This document shows positions 24,925 through 38,532 of a stretch of DNA of 64,000 bases, piece after piece. Source of the DNA: JACCQS01 sp963766765 (GTDB lineage Bacteria > Actinomycetota > Actinomycetes > Mycobacteriales > Geodermatophilaceae). The stretch lies in NCBI GenBank assembly GCA_963766765.1, contig CAVYBR010000013.1, positions 62,001 through 126,000 of the forward strand, written 5' to 3'. Position numbers and translations under genes: made by a program. Within the stretch, counting starts at the first letter, position 1. Each line of letters begins with the position of its first letter. A model generated the notes under the pieces. The model was not told the DNA's origin. It worked only from the letters and a program-made list of their open reading frames with translations, and ran no database searches.

Positions 24925-26118
24925 CTACTTGGCGATCTTGACGACTCGGCCGGCGCCGACGGTCCGGCCACCCTCACGGATGGCGAACCGCAGGCCCTCC
25001 TCCATGGCGATCGGCTGGATCAGCTCGACATCCATTTCGGTGGTGTCACCCGGCATGACCATCTCGGTGCCCTCGGGGAGAGTCACCACGCCGGTCACGT
25101 CGGTGGTCCGGAAGTAGAACTGCGGGCGGTAGTTGTTGAAGAACGGCGTGTGCCGTCCGCCCTCGTCCTTGCTCAGGATGTAGACGTTGGCCGAGAAGTT
25201 CGTGTGCGGGGTGATCGAACCCGGCTTGACGATGACCTGACCGCGCTCGACATCCTCGCGCTTGGTGCCACGCAGGAGGAGCCCCACGTTGTCGCCGGCC
25301 TGGCCGTCGTCGAGCAGCTTGCGGAACATCTCGACACCGGTGACCGTGGTCTTGCTGGAGGTCGGGCGGATGCCGACGATCTCGACTTCCTCCTGCACCT
25401 TGACCCGGCCACGCTCGATCCGGCCGGTGACGACGGTGCCACGACCGGTGATGGTCATGACGTTCTCGACCGGCATGAGGAACGGCTTCTCGGTCTCGCG
25501 GATGGGCTCGGGGACGTTCTCGTCCACCGCGTCCATGAGCTCCAGGACCTTCTCCGACCATTCGGCGTCGCCCTCGAGCGCCTTCAGCGCCGAGACCCGG
25601 ATGACCGGGGCGTTGTCGCCGTCGAACTCCTGGCTGGAGAGCAGTTCCCGTACCTCGAGCTCGACGAGCTCCAGGATCTCCTCGTCGTCGACCATGTCGG
25701 ACTTGTTGAGGGCCACGACGATGTAGGGCACGCCGACCTGACGGGCGAGCAGCACGTGCTCCCGGGTCTGGGGCATCGGGCCGTCGGTGGCCGCAACCAC
25801 GAGGATCGCGCCGTCCATCTGCGCCGCGCCGGTGATCATGTTCTTGATGTAGTCGGCGTGACCAGGAGCATCGACGTGCGCGTAGTGGCGCTTCTCGGTC
25901 TGGTACTCGACGTGGGCAATGTTGATGGTGATGCCCCGCGCCTTCTCCTCGGGAGCAGCATCGATCGAGTCGAATGCCGCCGCCGTGTTGAGCGCCGGGA
26001 ACTTGTCATGCAGAACCTTCGTGATCGCCGCGGTCAAGGTGGTCTTGCCGTGGTCGATGTGCCCGATGGTGCCGACATTGACGTGCGGCTTCGTCCGGTC
26101 GAACTTCGCCTTCGCCAC
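24925..26118 (-). CDS. tuf: Translation elongation factor EF-Tu
   Basis: 397 residues. G1 GHIDHGKT, G2 RGITI, G3 DAPGH, G4 NKSD and G5 SALKA are all present, then the two beta-barrel domains (GTVVTGRIERG, FRTTDVTG). GTG start with AAGGAGG upstream. Delivers aminoacyl-tRNA; a selenocysteine-specific relative (SelB) should be encoded elsewhere given the FDH. Confidence 0.99.
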   Translation of the reverse strand: MAKAKFDRTKPHVNVGTIGHIDHGKTTLTAAITKVLHDKFPALNTAAAFDSIDAAPEEKARGITINIAHVEYQTEKRHYAHVDAPGHADYIKNMITGAAQMDGAILVVAATDGPMPQTREHVLLARQVGVPYIVVALNKSDMVDDEEILELVELEVRELLSSQEFDGDNAPVIRVSALKALEGDAEWSEKVLELMDAVDENVPEPIRETEKPFLMPVENVMTITGRGTVVTGRIERGRVKVQEEVEIVGIRPTSSKTTVTGVEMFRKLLDDGQAGDNVGLLLRGTKREDVERGQVIVKPGSITPHTNFSANVYILSKDEGGRHTPFFNNYRPQFYFRTTDVTGVVTLPEGTEMVMPGDTTEMDVELIQPIAMEEGLRFAIREGGRTVGAGRVVKIAK

Positions 26119-26161
26119 TGTGGATCCTCCTTGGTTGCTTCTACTTGTACGTACGTTTGGG

Positions 26162-26200
26162 TTATTCGCCGTTGACTTTGGCGATGCCTATTGCTCGGTT
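26162..26200 (-). pseudogene. Remnant resembling the 3-prime end of fusA
   Basis: On the minus strand this reads RAIGIAKVNGE and a stop (TAA at 26162-26164). The last residues IAKVNGE-stop are identical to the C-terminus of fusA, 83 bases upstream, but with different codons and stop (GCC AAA GTC AAC GGC GAA TAA against GCG AAG GTG AAC GGG GAG TGA). Suggests leftover 3-prime DNA from an older or recombined fusA copy. Very short, so coincidence is not excluded. Confidence 0.4.
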
Positions 26201-26228
26201 CACGGCTCGCTCCGCTCCTCGAGCCGTG
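26201..26228. repeat. Inverted repeat between fusA and its 3-prime remnant
   Basis: Nine-base arms CACGGCTCG and CGAGCCGTG around a 10-base loop, 16 bases after the fusA stop. May be a fusA mRNA 3-prime hairpin or the trace of an insertion that split the old gene end from the new one. No U-run follows. Confidence 0.6.
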
Positions 26229-26244
26229 GACGGCCCTGCGATGC

Positions 26245-28350
26245 TCACTCCCCGTTCACCTTCGCGATGATCTCTTTGGCTACGTTGCTGGGAACTTCTG
26301 CGTACGAGTCGAAGACCATCGAGTAGCTGGCCCGACCCTGGGTACGGCTGCGCAGATCTCCCACATAGCCGAACATCTCTGACAGCGGGACGGTCGCCCG
26401 GATCACCCGCGCGCCACCTCGCTCCTCCATGGTCTGGATCTGCCCACGGCGGGAGTTCAAGTCGCCGATGACATCGCCCATGTAGTCCTCGGGTGTGACG
26501 ACCTCGACGGCCATCATCGGTTCGAGCAGCGCGGGGCTGGCCATCTGGACGGCCTTCTTGAGCACCATCGAGCCGGCCACCTTGAAGGCCATCTCCGAGG
26601 AGTCGACCTCGTGGTACTGGCCGTCGACCAGCGTCAACTTGATGTTGACCAATGGGTAGCCGGCCAGGATGCCGTATTGCATGGCGTCCTGTGCGCCCTG
26701 GTCCACCGAAGGGATGTACTCCTTCGGGATCCGGCCACCGCTGACCTTGTTCACGAACTCGTACGGGTGCTGGATGCTGTCCTCGCCCGGGCCGAGGGGC
26801 TCGATGTTGACGAGCACCTTGGCGAACTGGCCGGACCCACCGGTCTGCTTCTTGTGGGTGTAGTCGACCTTCTCCACCGCGCGGCGAATCGTCTCGCGAT
26901 AGGCGACCTGCGGCTTGCCGACGTTCGCTTCGACCCGGAACTCACGGCGCATGCGGTCGACGAGCACCTCGAGGTGGAGCTCGCCCATCCCCTTGATGAT
27001 GGTCTGGCCGGTCTCCTCGTCGTTCTGGACCTGGAAGGTCGGGTCCTCCTCGGCGAGCTTCTGAATGGCGATCGAGAGCTTCTCCTGGTCGCCCTTGGTC
27101 TTCGGCTCGATGGCCACCGAGATGACGGGGGCCGGGAAGGTCATCGACTCCAGAATCACCGGCGCGTTCGGGTCGCACAGGGTGTCCCCGGTGGTCGTCT
27201 GCTTCATCCCGTTGACGGCCACGATCTCACCGGCACCCACGCCCGCGCGCTCTTCACGCTTGTTGGCGTGCATCTGGTAGATCTTCCCGACTCGCTCCTT
27301 GCGGTCCTTGGTGCTGTTGAGCACCGGAGAACCCGCGGTGAGCTTGCCGGAGTAGACCCGGATGTAGGTGAGCTTGCCCAGGTGCTGGTCAGTCTGGATC
27401 TTGAAGGCCAGAGCCGAGAACGGCTCGTCCTCGTCCGGGTAGCGCAGCACCTCGGTCTCACCGTCCAGGGCGGTACCGACGATGGCGCCGACATCCAGTG
27501 GGCTCGGCAAGTAGTCCACAACCGCGTCGAGCATCGGCTGGACGCCCTTGTTCTTGAACGCCGAGCCGCACACGACGGGGTTGAGCAGGCTGGCGATGGT
27601 CCCCGCGCGAATCGACTTCTTCAGTCGGTCGACCGAGATCTCCTCGCCACCGAGATAGGACTCCATCAGGGCGTCGTCGAACTCGGCCACGGTCTCGATC
27701 AGCTTGATCCGCCAGGCGGCGGCATCCTCGGCCAGGTCGGCCGGGATCGGCTCGGTCTCGTAGTCCTCGCCCAGGGCGGTCTCGCCGCGCCAGGTGAGGG
27801 CGTGCATCTCGACCAGGTCGACGACGCCGATGAAGTCGGCCTCGTTACCGATGGGGAGTTGGAGTACGGCAGGGGTCGCGCCGAGGCGGTCGACCATCAT
27901 CTCGATGCAGCGGAAGTAGTTGGCTCCCGTGCGGTCGAGCTTGTTGACGAAACACATCCGGGGGACGTGGTACTTGTCGGCCTGCCGCCAGACGTTCTCG
28001 GTCTGGGGCTCGACGCCGGCGACACCGTCATAGACGGCCACCGCACCGTCCAGGACGCGCAGCGAGCGCTCCACCTCGACCGTGAAGTCGACGTGCCCAG
28101 GGGTGTCGATGATGTTGATGTCGTGGCCGTTCCATTCACACTTGGTCGCTGCCGAGGTGATGGTGATGCCGCGCTCTTGTTCCTGTTCCATCCAGTCCAT
28201 CGTGGCTGCGCCGTCGTGGACTTCACCGATCTTGTAGTTGATGCCGGTGTAGTACAGGATCCGCTCGGTCGTCGTGGTTTTGCCCGCGTCGATATGGGCC
28301 ATGATCCCGATGTTTCGGGTCTTGGCCAGGACGTCGCTGTTCTTTACCAC
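26245..28350 (-). CDS. fusA: Translation elongation factor G
   Basis: 701 residues with GTPase motifs AHIDAGKTTTTERILYYTG, RGITI, DTPGHVDF and NKLD, domain IV GSGQFAKV and the end RTQGRASYSMVFDSYAEVPSNVAKEIIAKVNGE. Catalyses translocation. GTG start; lies between rpsG and tuf in the str operon. Confidence 0.99.
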   Translation of the reverse strand: MVKNSDVLAKTRNIGIMAHIDAGKTTTTERILYYTGINYKIGEVHDGAATMDWMEQEQERGITITSAATKCEWNGHDINIIDTPGHVDFTVEVERSLRVLDGAVAVYDGVAGVEPQTENVWRQADKYHVPRMCFVNKLDRTGANYFRCIEMMVDRLGATPAVLQLPIGNEADFIGVVDLVEMHALTWRGETALGEDYETEPIPADLAEDAAAWRIKLIETVAEFDDALMESYLGGEEISVDRLKKSIRAGTIASLLNPVVCGSAFKNKGVQPMLDAVVDYLPSPLDVGAIVGTALDGETEVLRYPDEDEPFSALAFKIQTDQHLGKLTYIRVYSGKLTAGSPVLNSTKDRKERVGKIYQMHANKREERAGVGAGEIVAVNGMKQTTTGDTLCDPNAPVILESMTFPAPVISVAIEPKTKGDQEKLSIAIQKLAEEDPTFQVQNDEETGQTIIKGMGELHLEVLVDRMRREFRVEANVGKPQVAYRETIRRAVEKVDYTHKKQTGGSGQFAKVLVNIEPLGPGEDSIQHPYEFVNKVSGGRIPKEYIPSVDQGAQDAMQYGILAGYPLVNIKLTLVDGQYHEVDSSEMAFKVAGSMVLKKAVQMASPALLEPMMAVEVVTPEDYMGDVIGDLNSRRGQIQTMEERGGARVIRATVPLSEMFGYVGDLRSRTQGRASYSMVFDSYAEVPSNVAKEIIAKVNGE

Positions 28351-28393
28351 GAGTGCTCTTCTTCTTCCTTCTTCTTGTCGTTCAGAGGCCCGA

Positions 28394-28864
28394 CTACCAG
28401 CGGTAGTGGGCGAATGCCTTGTTGGACTCGGCCATCTTGTGGGTGTCCTCGCGCCGCTTCACAGCCGCGCCGAGGCCATTGCTGGCGTCGAGTAGTTCGT
28501 TCATGAGGCGCTCAGTCATCGTCTTCTCGCGGCGTGCGCGGCTGTACTGGATGAGCCAGCGCAGGCCAAGCGTCGTGCTGCGGGTCGGCCGGACCTCGAC
28601 GGGCACCTGGTAGGTGGCACCACCGACGCGGCGGCTCTTGACCTCGATCGCCGGCTTGACGTTCTCCAGTGCCCGCTTGAGCGTGACCACCGGGTCTGCG
28701 TCGCTCTTGGCCTGGCAGCCCTCGAGGGCGCCGTAGACGATGCTCTCGGCGACCGAGCGCTTGCCGTCCACCAGCACCTTGTTGATGAGTTGGGTGACCA
28801 GCGGCGAGCTGTACACCGGGTCGGCCACGAGTGGTCGCTTGGGAGCGGGTCCTTTACGCGGCAT
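28394..28864 (-). CDS. rpsG: 30S ribosomal protein S7
   Basis: 156 residues: MPRKGPAPKRPLVADPVYSSPLVTQLINKVLVDGKRSVAESIVYGALE, ending AHYRW. Start chosen at the family Met (28864); the frame opens further upstream inside rpsL. Nucleates the 30S head and, in other bacteria, regulates the str operon. Confidence 0.98.
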   Translation of the reverse strand: MPRKGPAPKRPLVADPVYSSPLVTQLINKVLVDGKRSVAESIVYGALEGCQAKSDADPVVTLKRALENVKPAIEVKSRRVGGATYQVPVEVRPTRSTTLGLRWLIQYSRARREKTMTERLMNELLDASNGLGAAVKRREDTHKMAESNKAFAHYRW

Positions 28865-28865
28865 C

Positions 28866-29240
28866 TCAGCTCTTCTCCTTCTTCGCGCCATACCGGCTGC
28901 GAGCCTGCTTGCGGCCGCGGACACCCTGGGTGTCCAACGAGCCGCGGATGATCTTGTAGCGAACGCCGGGCAGGTCCTTCACCCGGCCGCCGCGCACAAG
29001 CACGATCGAGTGCTCCTGCAGGTTGTGGCCCACGCCCGGGATGTAGGCAGTGACCTCGACCCCGCTGGCGAACCGGACCCGCGCCACCTTGCGCAGTGCG
29101 GAGTTCGGCTTCTTGGGCGTCGTCGTATAGACGCGCGTGCAAACGCCACGGCGCTGGGGTGAGCCCTCGAGTGCCGGAGTCTTGGTCTTCTTGACCTTGT
29201 CCTCGCGGCCCTTGCGGACCAACTGGTTGATCGTCGGCAT
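28866..29240 (-). CDS. rpsL: 30S ribosomal protein S12
   Basis: 124 residues: MPTINQLVRKGREDKVKKTKTPALEGSPQRRGVCTRVYTTTPKKPNSALRKVARVRF. The streptomycin-site lysines (PKKPN and VKDLPG) are the sensitive wild type. Ends one base before the rpsG ATG. Confidence 0.98.
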   Translation of the reverse strand: MPTINQLVRKGREDKVKKTKTPALEGSPQRRGVCTRVYTTTPKKPNSALRKVARVRFASGVEVTAYIPGVGHNLQEHSIVLVRGGRVKDLPGVRYKIIRGSLDTQGVRGRKQARSRYGAKKEKS

Positions 29241-29715
29241 GGGTGCTGCGATCTCCTGCTCGGCTCGGTGGTGCTGGGCGTCTGTCCATCCGACCCACGC
29301 GGTCGGGTGTGTCGAACCACTCGACGCGCACGCGCGGGAAGGAATTCAGTCTTCTCGTGGGTGACATGTCGCGCGCTCGGTGAGTCGATGCAAGTCCCGA
29401 TGGTGCTGGTCCTTGATCCCTCCGCGGCCCCGATGGAGCAGGCCGCACACGGACATGGCCCGAGTCACCTCGGGCACGAGGGACAACTTTACCGAATGCC
29501 CTCGCGCCGGTCAAAGTTGGGTCCCATGGGGGACCCGCCGCGCTCGGCTGAGCTCGGCAGTCGCCTCGCCTTGTGCAACAAGCAGCCCAGCTGAGCTATG
29601 CCCCCGGCGCCCTGATTTCTCCCAGGCACCATCTCTCCCGCGCCGGCGGGAACACTTTCGGGCCACCTCGCCTTGCCTGGACAGGCGCGACCAAGCAATC
29701 GACCAGAGGAGCTTC
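29241..29715. other. Intergenic region between rpsL and the plus-strand quinone reductase
   Basis: 475 bases with no convincing gene. It holds the candidate str-operon promoter (29486-29514), a leader of roughly 240 bases for rpsL, and, at its right edge, the AGAGGAG ribosome-binding site of the plus-strand gene starting at 29716. No other repeat or RNA gene was recognised. Confidence 0.7.
29486..29514 (-). promoter_or_regulatory. Candidate promoter of the str operon (rpsL-rpsG-fusA-tuf)
   Basis: TTGACC (29509-29514), exactly 17 bases, then TAAAGT (29486-29491), a close match to the primary sigma consensus, about 245 bases upstream of rpsL. The long leader could host feedback control. Confidence 0.6.
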
Positions 29716-30430
29716 ATGCCCAGGGCATTCGGATTCACCCGGTACGGCGGCACGGACGCGCAAGACTTCCTGGGCCTCGACCGGCCCTCGCCGGGCGCCG
29801 GTGAACTAGTTGTCGCAGTACGTGCGGCCGGCGTCAACCCCGTGGACTTGAAGTACCGGGAGGGTTTCCTGGTCGACTACGTACCGCTGGACCTGCCGGC
29901 CGTCTTCGGGCAGGAGGTCGCCGGAGTCGTGGAGGAGCTGGGCCAGGACGTCGACGGTTCTCCATCCATGACGAGATCCTCGGCAGCGTGGTCCCGGGCT
30001 CGGGGGGACATTCCGAATACGCACTCGTGACCGCGGCCACCGCAACGAAGAAGCCTCCTCAGGTTTCGTTCACCGACGCTGCTGCCCTGCCGGTGGCGGC
30101 GGGTACCGGATCCGGGAGATCATGCCGACCGGGGTCGACGCGATCCTCGACATGGTCGGCGGCGCGGCCTTGCGCTCGGTCGCGGATCTGGTCGCCGACC
30201 GCGCTCGCCTGATGACCACCGCGGATCCGACAACCATTGCCGAGCTCGGTGGGATCAACGTGCAGCGCGACGGCACCGGGAAGGTCCTGGGCGACATCGT
30301 CGCGCTGGTGGCTGACGGCAAGCTGGATCCGCATGTCACAGATGTGGTTCCGCTGGACCGCGCCGGCGAGGCGCTGGCCACTGTCGAGACCGGCCATGCG
30401 CGGGGCAAGGTCGTCGTCAGCGTTCCGTGA
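29716..30430 (+). pseudogene. Decayed zinc-type alcohol dehydrogenase / NADPH:quinone reductase
   Basis: Begins with a good start (AGAGGAGCTTC ATG) as MPRAFGFTRYGGTDAQDFLGLDRPSPGAGELVVAVRAAGVNPVDLKYREG, a quinone-oxidoreductase N-terminus. One base is missing near 29958, after which the frame continues as SIHDEILGSVVPGSGGHSEYALV. Near 30107 the sequence jumps from AALPVAAGTG straight to IREIMPTGVDAILDMVGG in the third frame. The intervening Rossmann segment with the NADPH-binding GxGxxG, about 60-80 residues in relatives, is deleted. The end ARGKVVVSVP is intact. No functional enzyme can be made. Confidence 0.85.
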
Positions 30431-30452
30431 CCACAACTGGTTCGATGCAGCC

Positions 30453-31052
30453 ATGGACCCGGTGACCGGAACGCTCGGCGGCATCCTGGCGGCCTTCGGG
30501 CTCTCCGGCGCCGCCGGACTGAACGCATGGCTGCCGTTGCTGGCGGTCGGGATCGGAGATCGGGCCGGGTGGATCGCCCTCGATTCGCCGTACGACATCT
30601 TGTCCAGCGTCCCGGGCCTGATTGTCGTCGCCGTGCTCCTCGTGTTGGACGTGATCGGCGACAAGATCCCGGCCCTGGACAGCGTGCTGCATGCGCTCGG
30701 GTTGTTCATCGCGCCCGCGTCGGGCGCTGTGCTGTTCGCCGCCCAGACCGACCTGACCAGCGACCTGAATCCAGCCGTGGCCGCGGTGCTTGGCGCCGTG
30801 ACGGCAGGCAGCCTGCAGGCCGGTCGGGCGGCGGTACGACCGTTCGTGACTGCCTCCACCGGTGGGATCGGCAATCCGGCGGTCTCCGCCGCAGAGGACG
30901 GCACATCGTTGTTGATGACGGGATTGGCGTTCGCGGTGCCGATCCTGGCGTTCCTGCTCGTCGTTCTGGCCCTCGGTCTGATCCTCTGGCTGGTGCTGCG
31001 CGCTCGGCGCTGGATCCGGCGGCGGAGGTCGGCCCGGCGACCTGGGATCTGA
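30453..31052 (+). CDS. DUF4126 family membrane protein
   Basis: 199 residues. MDPVTGTLGGILAAFGLSGAAGLNAWLPLLAVGI starts a protein with four to five hydrophobic segments (about 10-30, 50-70, 82-102, 115-135, 165-190) and a basic RRWIRRRRSARR tail. Matches the DUF4126 type (GLNAWLPLL, VLDVIGDKIPALDSVLH). Function unknown. Starts 22 bases after the pseudogene and ends 74 bases from the rpoC end, with a shared terminator between. Confidence 0.85.
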   Translation: MDPVTGTLGGILAAFGLSGAAGLNAWLPLLAVGIGDRAGWIALDSPYDILSSVPGLIVVAVLLVLDVIGDKIPALDSVLHALGLFIAPASGAVLFAAQTDLTSDLNPAVAAVLGAVTAGSLQAGRAAVRPFVTASTGGIGNPAVSAAEDGTSLLMTGLAFAVPILAFLLVVLALGLILWLVLRARRWIRRRRSARRPGI

Positions 31053-31072
31053 GGAATCGTGCCCACGGACGA

Positions 31073-31106
31073 AAAGGCCCCCTCAGACGGGTCTGAGGGG
31101 GCCTTT
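31073..31106. terminator. Bidirectional terminator between DUF4126 gene and rpoC
   Basis: A perfect 15-bp stem (AAAGGCCCCCTCAGA and its complement) with loop CGGG. It carries A-runs on one side and T-runs on the other, so it can serve rpoC on the minus strand (followed by TTTT) and the DUF4126 gene on the plus strand. Confidence 0.92.
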
Positions 31107-31126
31107 CACGTTTCCTGGAGATCTGA

Positions 31127-34100
31127 CTAGCGGTAGTTGTCCCGCCCGTAATCGAACTCCTCGAGCCGTACGGCCTCACCCGAACCGGTACCGAAGGTAT
31201 CCGGTGCGAAGTAGGAACCGTCCTCGTAGGCCGGCATCGTGTAGACCGCCGCCCTGGCTTCCTCGGTCGGCTCGACCGTGATGTTGCGGTAGCGGTTGAT
31301 CCCAGTACCTGCGGGGATCAACTTGCCGATGATCACGTTCTCCTTCAGCCCGATCAACTTGTCGCTGCGGGCGTGGATCGCCGCGTCGGTCAGGACTCGG
31401 GTCGTCTCCTGGAAGGAGGCTGCCGAGAGCCACGAGTCCGTGGCCAGCGACGCCTTGGTGATCCCCATCAGTACCGGACGTCCAGAGGCCGGCTCGCCGC
31501 CTTCGGCCACGACCCGACGGTTCTCGGCCTCGAAGACCGCCCGCTCGGCAAGCGCGCCGGGCAGGAACTCGGTGTCGCCGGAGTCGATGACGGTCACTCG
31601 CTTGAGCATCTGGCGAATGATGACCTCGATGTGCTTGTCGTGGATCGACACGCCCTGGCTGCGGTAGACCTCCTGGACCTCGCGGACCAGGTGCCGCTGC
31701 ACCTCACGGGGACCCATGATGCGCAGGACCTCGTGCGGGTTGACCGAGCCCACCTGCAACTGCTGGCCGATCGTGACGTGATCGCCGTCGCTGACCAGGA
31801 GTCGCGAGCGCCGGGTGACCTGGTAGGCCACCTCTTCGGACCCGTCATCGGGCACGACGATGATGTCGCGGCCCTTGTCGGTGTCCTCGATCCGGACGGT
31901 GCCCTCGACCTCGCTGATCGGGGCGTTGCCCTTCGGGATCCGCGCCTCGAACAGTTCCTGTACACGTGGCAGACCGTGGGTGATGTCCTCACCCGCGACA
32001 CCGCCGGTGTGGAAGGTCCGCATGGTCAGCTGCGTACCGGGCTCGCCGATGGACTGGGCGGCGATGATGCCGACCGCCTCACCGACGTCGACCAGTTTGC
32101 CGCTGGCAAGTGACCGGCCGTAGCACTTCGAGCACGTCCCGATCGCCGACTCGCAGGTCATGACACACCGCACGCGCACCTCGGTGATGCCGGACTGCAG
32201 CAACTCCTCGATGAGCAGGTCGCCGAGGTCGGCGCCGGCCGTCCCCCGGACAGTGCCCGAGGCATCGCTGACATCCGAGGCCAAGATCCGCGCGTACACG
32301 CTGGTCTCGACGTGCGGGTCCTTGACCAGGACCCCGTCGACCTCAGCGGCGATCGGCATGAGAATGCCCCGATCGGTCCCGCAGTCCTCTTCGCGGATGA
32401 TGACGTCCTGGCTCACATCGACCAGCCGCCGCGTCAGGTAACCCGAGTCTGCAGTCCGCAAAGCGGTGTCCGCCAACCCCTTCCGGGCGCCGTGGGTCGC
32501 GATGAAGAACTCGAGGACGGACAAGCCCTCGCGGTAGTTGGCCTTGATCGGACGCGGAATGATCTCACCCTGCGGGTTGGCGACCAGACCACGCATACCG
32601 GCGATCTGGCGGACCTGCATCATGTTTCCGCGCGCTCCGGAGTCGATCATCTTGAAGACGGAGTTGGTCTTCGGGAAGTTCGCCTCCATCTCCTTGCCGA
32701 CCTCAGCTGTCGCCCGGGTCCAGATCTCGATGAGCTCCTGGCGACGCTCGTCGTTGGTGATCACACCGCGCTGGTACTGCTTCTCGATCTTGTCGGCTTC
32801 CTTCTCGTACCGATCGAGGATCGTCTGCTTGTTGCCCGGCGTGACGACGTCGGTGATCGAGATGGTGACCCCGGAGCGGGTTGCCCACGCGAAACCGGCA
32901 GCCTTGAGGGCGTCCAGCGTCGTGGCCACCTGAACCTTGGGATAGCGCTCGGCCAGATCGTTGACGATCGTGCCGAGGGCCTTCTTCGGGATCTCGAAGT
33001 TGATGAACCGGTAGTCCACCGGCAGCGCTTCGTTGAAGATGACCCGTCCGAGCGTGGTCTCGAGCAGCAGTGGCTGCCCCGGCTCCCAGCCCTCGGGCGC
33101 AGGTCCACGGCTGCCCCTGCCGTTGTCGACGCCAGGAACGTCCTCGAGCCTGATCTTGATCAGCGAGCGCAGAACCGACCTGCTTGCGGTCATAGGCCAT
33201 GATCGCCTCGGCGTGCGAGGAGAAGACCCGGCCCTCGCCCGCGTCACCGTCGGTGAGACCGGTGAGGTGGTAGAGGCCCAGCACCATGTCCTGGGTCGGC
33301 GAGGTGATCGGCCGACCGTCGGCAGGGCTGAGGATGTTGTTGGACGACAGCATCAGGATCCGCGCCTCGGCCTGCGCCTCGGCCGACAGCGGAAGGTGCA
33401 CCGCCATCTGGTCACCGTCGAAGTCGGCATTGAACGCCGTGCAGACCAACGGGTGGATCTGGATCGCCTTGCCCTCGACCAGCTGTGGCTCGAAGGCCTG
33501 AATCCCCAAGCGGTGCAGGGTCGGTGCGCGGTTGAGCAACACCGGATGCTCGGTGATGACCTCTTCGAGGACATCCCAGACAACTGGTCGTGCCCGCTCC
33601 ACCATCCGCTTGGCGGACTTGATGTTCTGGGCGTGGTTGAGGTCGACCAGGCGCTTCATGACGAAGGGCTTGAACAGCTCCAGCGCCATCTGCTTGGGCA
33701 GACCGCACTGGTGCAGCTTCAGCTGCGGGCCGACGACGATGACCGAACGGCCGGAGTAGTCGACGCGCTTGCCCAGCAGGTTCTGCCGGAACCGGCCCTG
33801 CTTGCCCTTGAGCAGGTCGCTCAGGGACTTCAGCGGACGGTTGCCCGGTCCGGTGACCGGACGACCCCGACGGCCGTTGTCGAACAGTGCGTCGACGGCC
33901 TCCTGCAGCATCCGCTTCTCGTTGTTGACGATGATCTCGGGAGCGCCGAGGTCAAGCAGTCGCTTGAGCCGGTTGTTCCGGTTGATCACGCGGCGGTAGA
34001 GGTCATTCATGTCCGAGGTCGCGAACCGGCCACCGTCGAGCTGCACCATCGGGCGCAGGTCCGGCGGGATGACCGGGACGCAATTGAGGACCATGCCCAT

Positions 34101-35027
34101 CGGGGAGTTGCGGGTGTTGAGGAACGCCGCCACGACCTTGAGCCGCTTGAGTGCGCGCAGCTTCTTCTGGCCCTTGCCCGATCGGATGGTCTCGCGCAGG
34201 CTCTCAGCCTCGGCGTCGAGGTCGAAGTTTTCCAGCAGCTTCTGCAGCGCGCCGGCACCCATGCCACCGGTGAAGTACTCACCGAAGCGGTCGTACAGCT
34301 CCCGGTAGAGGCCCTCGTCGGCGATCAGGGTCTTGACCGAGAGCTTGCGGAAGGTGTCGATGACCTCATCGAGCCGGTCGATCCCGCGCTGGGCCCGGTC
34401 GCGCAGCTGGCGCATCTCGCGCTCGCCACCCTCGCGGACCTTGCGGCGGACATCGCTCTTGGCGCCCTCAGCCTCGAGCTCGGCCAGATCGGCTTCGAGC
34501 TTCTTCTGCCGAGCCTCGACATCGGCGTCACGCCGGTTTTCCATCTGCTTCTTCTCGGTCGAGATCTCCGCCTCGATCGTGGGCAGATCGCGGTGGCGCC
34601 CATCGTCATCGACGGTGGTGATCAGGTAGGCAGCGAAGTAGATGATCTTCTCGAGGTCCTTGGGCGCCAGGTCGAGCAGGTAGCCCAACCGCGACGGGAC
34701 GCCCTTGAAGAACCAGATGTGGGTGACCGGAGCGGCCAGCTCGATGTGGCCCATCCGCTCCCGCCGGACCTTGGCCCGAGTGACCTCGACACCGCACCGC
34801 TCGCAGATGATGCCCTTGAAGCGGACCCGCTTGTACTTGCCGCAGTAGCACTCCCAGTCGCGGGTGGGACCGAAGATCTTCTCGCAGAACAGACCGTCCT
34901 TTTCCGGACGCAGGGTCCGGTAGTTGATGGTCTCTGGCTTCTTGACCTCACCATGGCTCCACCCGCGAATGTCATCGCCGGTGGCAAGGCCGATACGGAG
35001 TTCATCGAAGAAGTTGACGTCCAGCAC
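31127..35027 (-). CDS. rpoC: RNA polymerase subunit beta-prime, interrupted by a single-base insertion
   Basis: Beta-prime with its N-terminal zinc ribbon (CYCGKYKRVRFKGIICERCG), the catalytic NADFDGDQMAVH loop and the C-terminal LGLKENVIIGKLIPAGTG region. The frame breaks near 33175-33181: the first part reads HAEAIMAYDRKQV and the second resumes as VLRSLIKIRLEDVPG. The span is 3,901 bases, exactly one more than 1,300 codons, and 1,299 residues is the normal actinobacterial length, so one extra base explains everything. As the gene is essential this is most likely a sequence error. GTG start; RBS GAGGG. Follows rpoB by 76 bases. Confidence 0.95.
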
Positions 35028-35103
35028 AGTGGCTATCCCTCTTGTCGCGTTGCGTTGCTGAAATACGTGATTGGGCCGGAGTGAGGCAGTGACCGGGTCG
35101 GGG

Positions 35104-38532
<3,429 letters not shown>

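Noticed and set aside
26611..28506. 631-codon plus-strand frame opposite fusA and rpsG
   Set aside because: Antisense shadow; Leu/Val/Asp/Gly-rich without motifs, and both minus-strand genes are certain.
33033..35084. 683-codon plus-strand frame opposite rpoC
   Set aside because: Antisense shadow of rpoC; no recognisable domain or ribosome-binding site.
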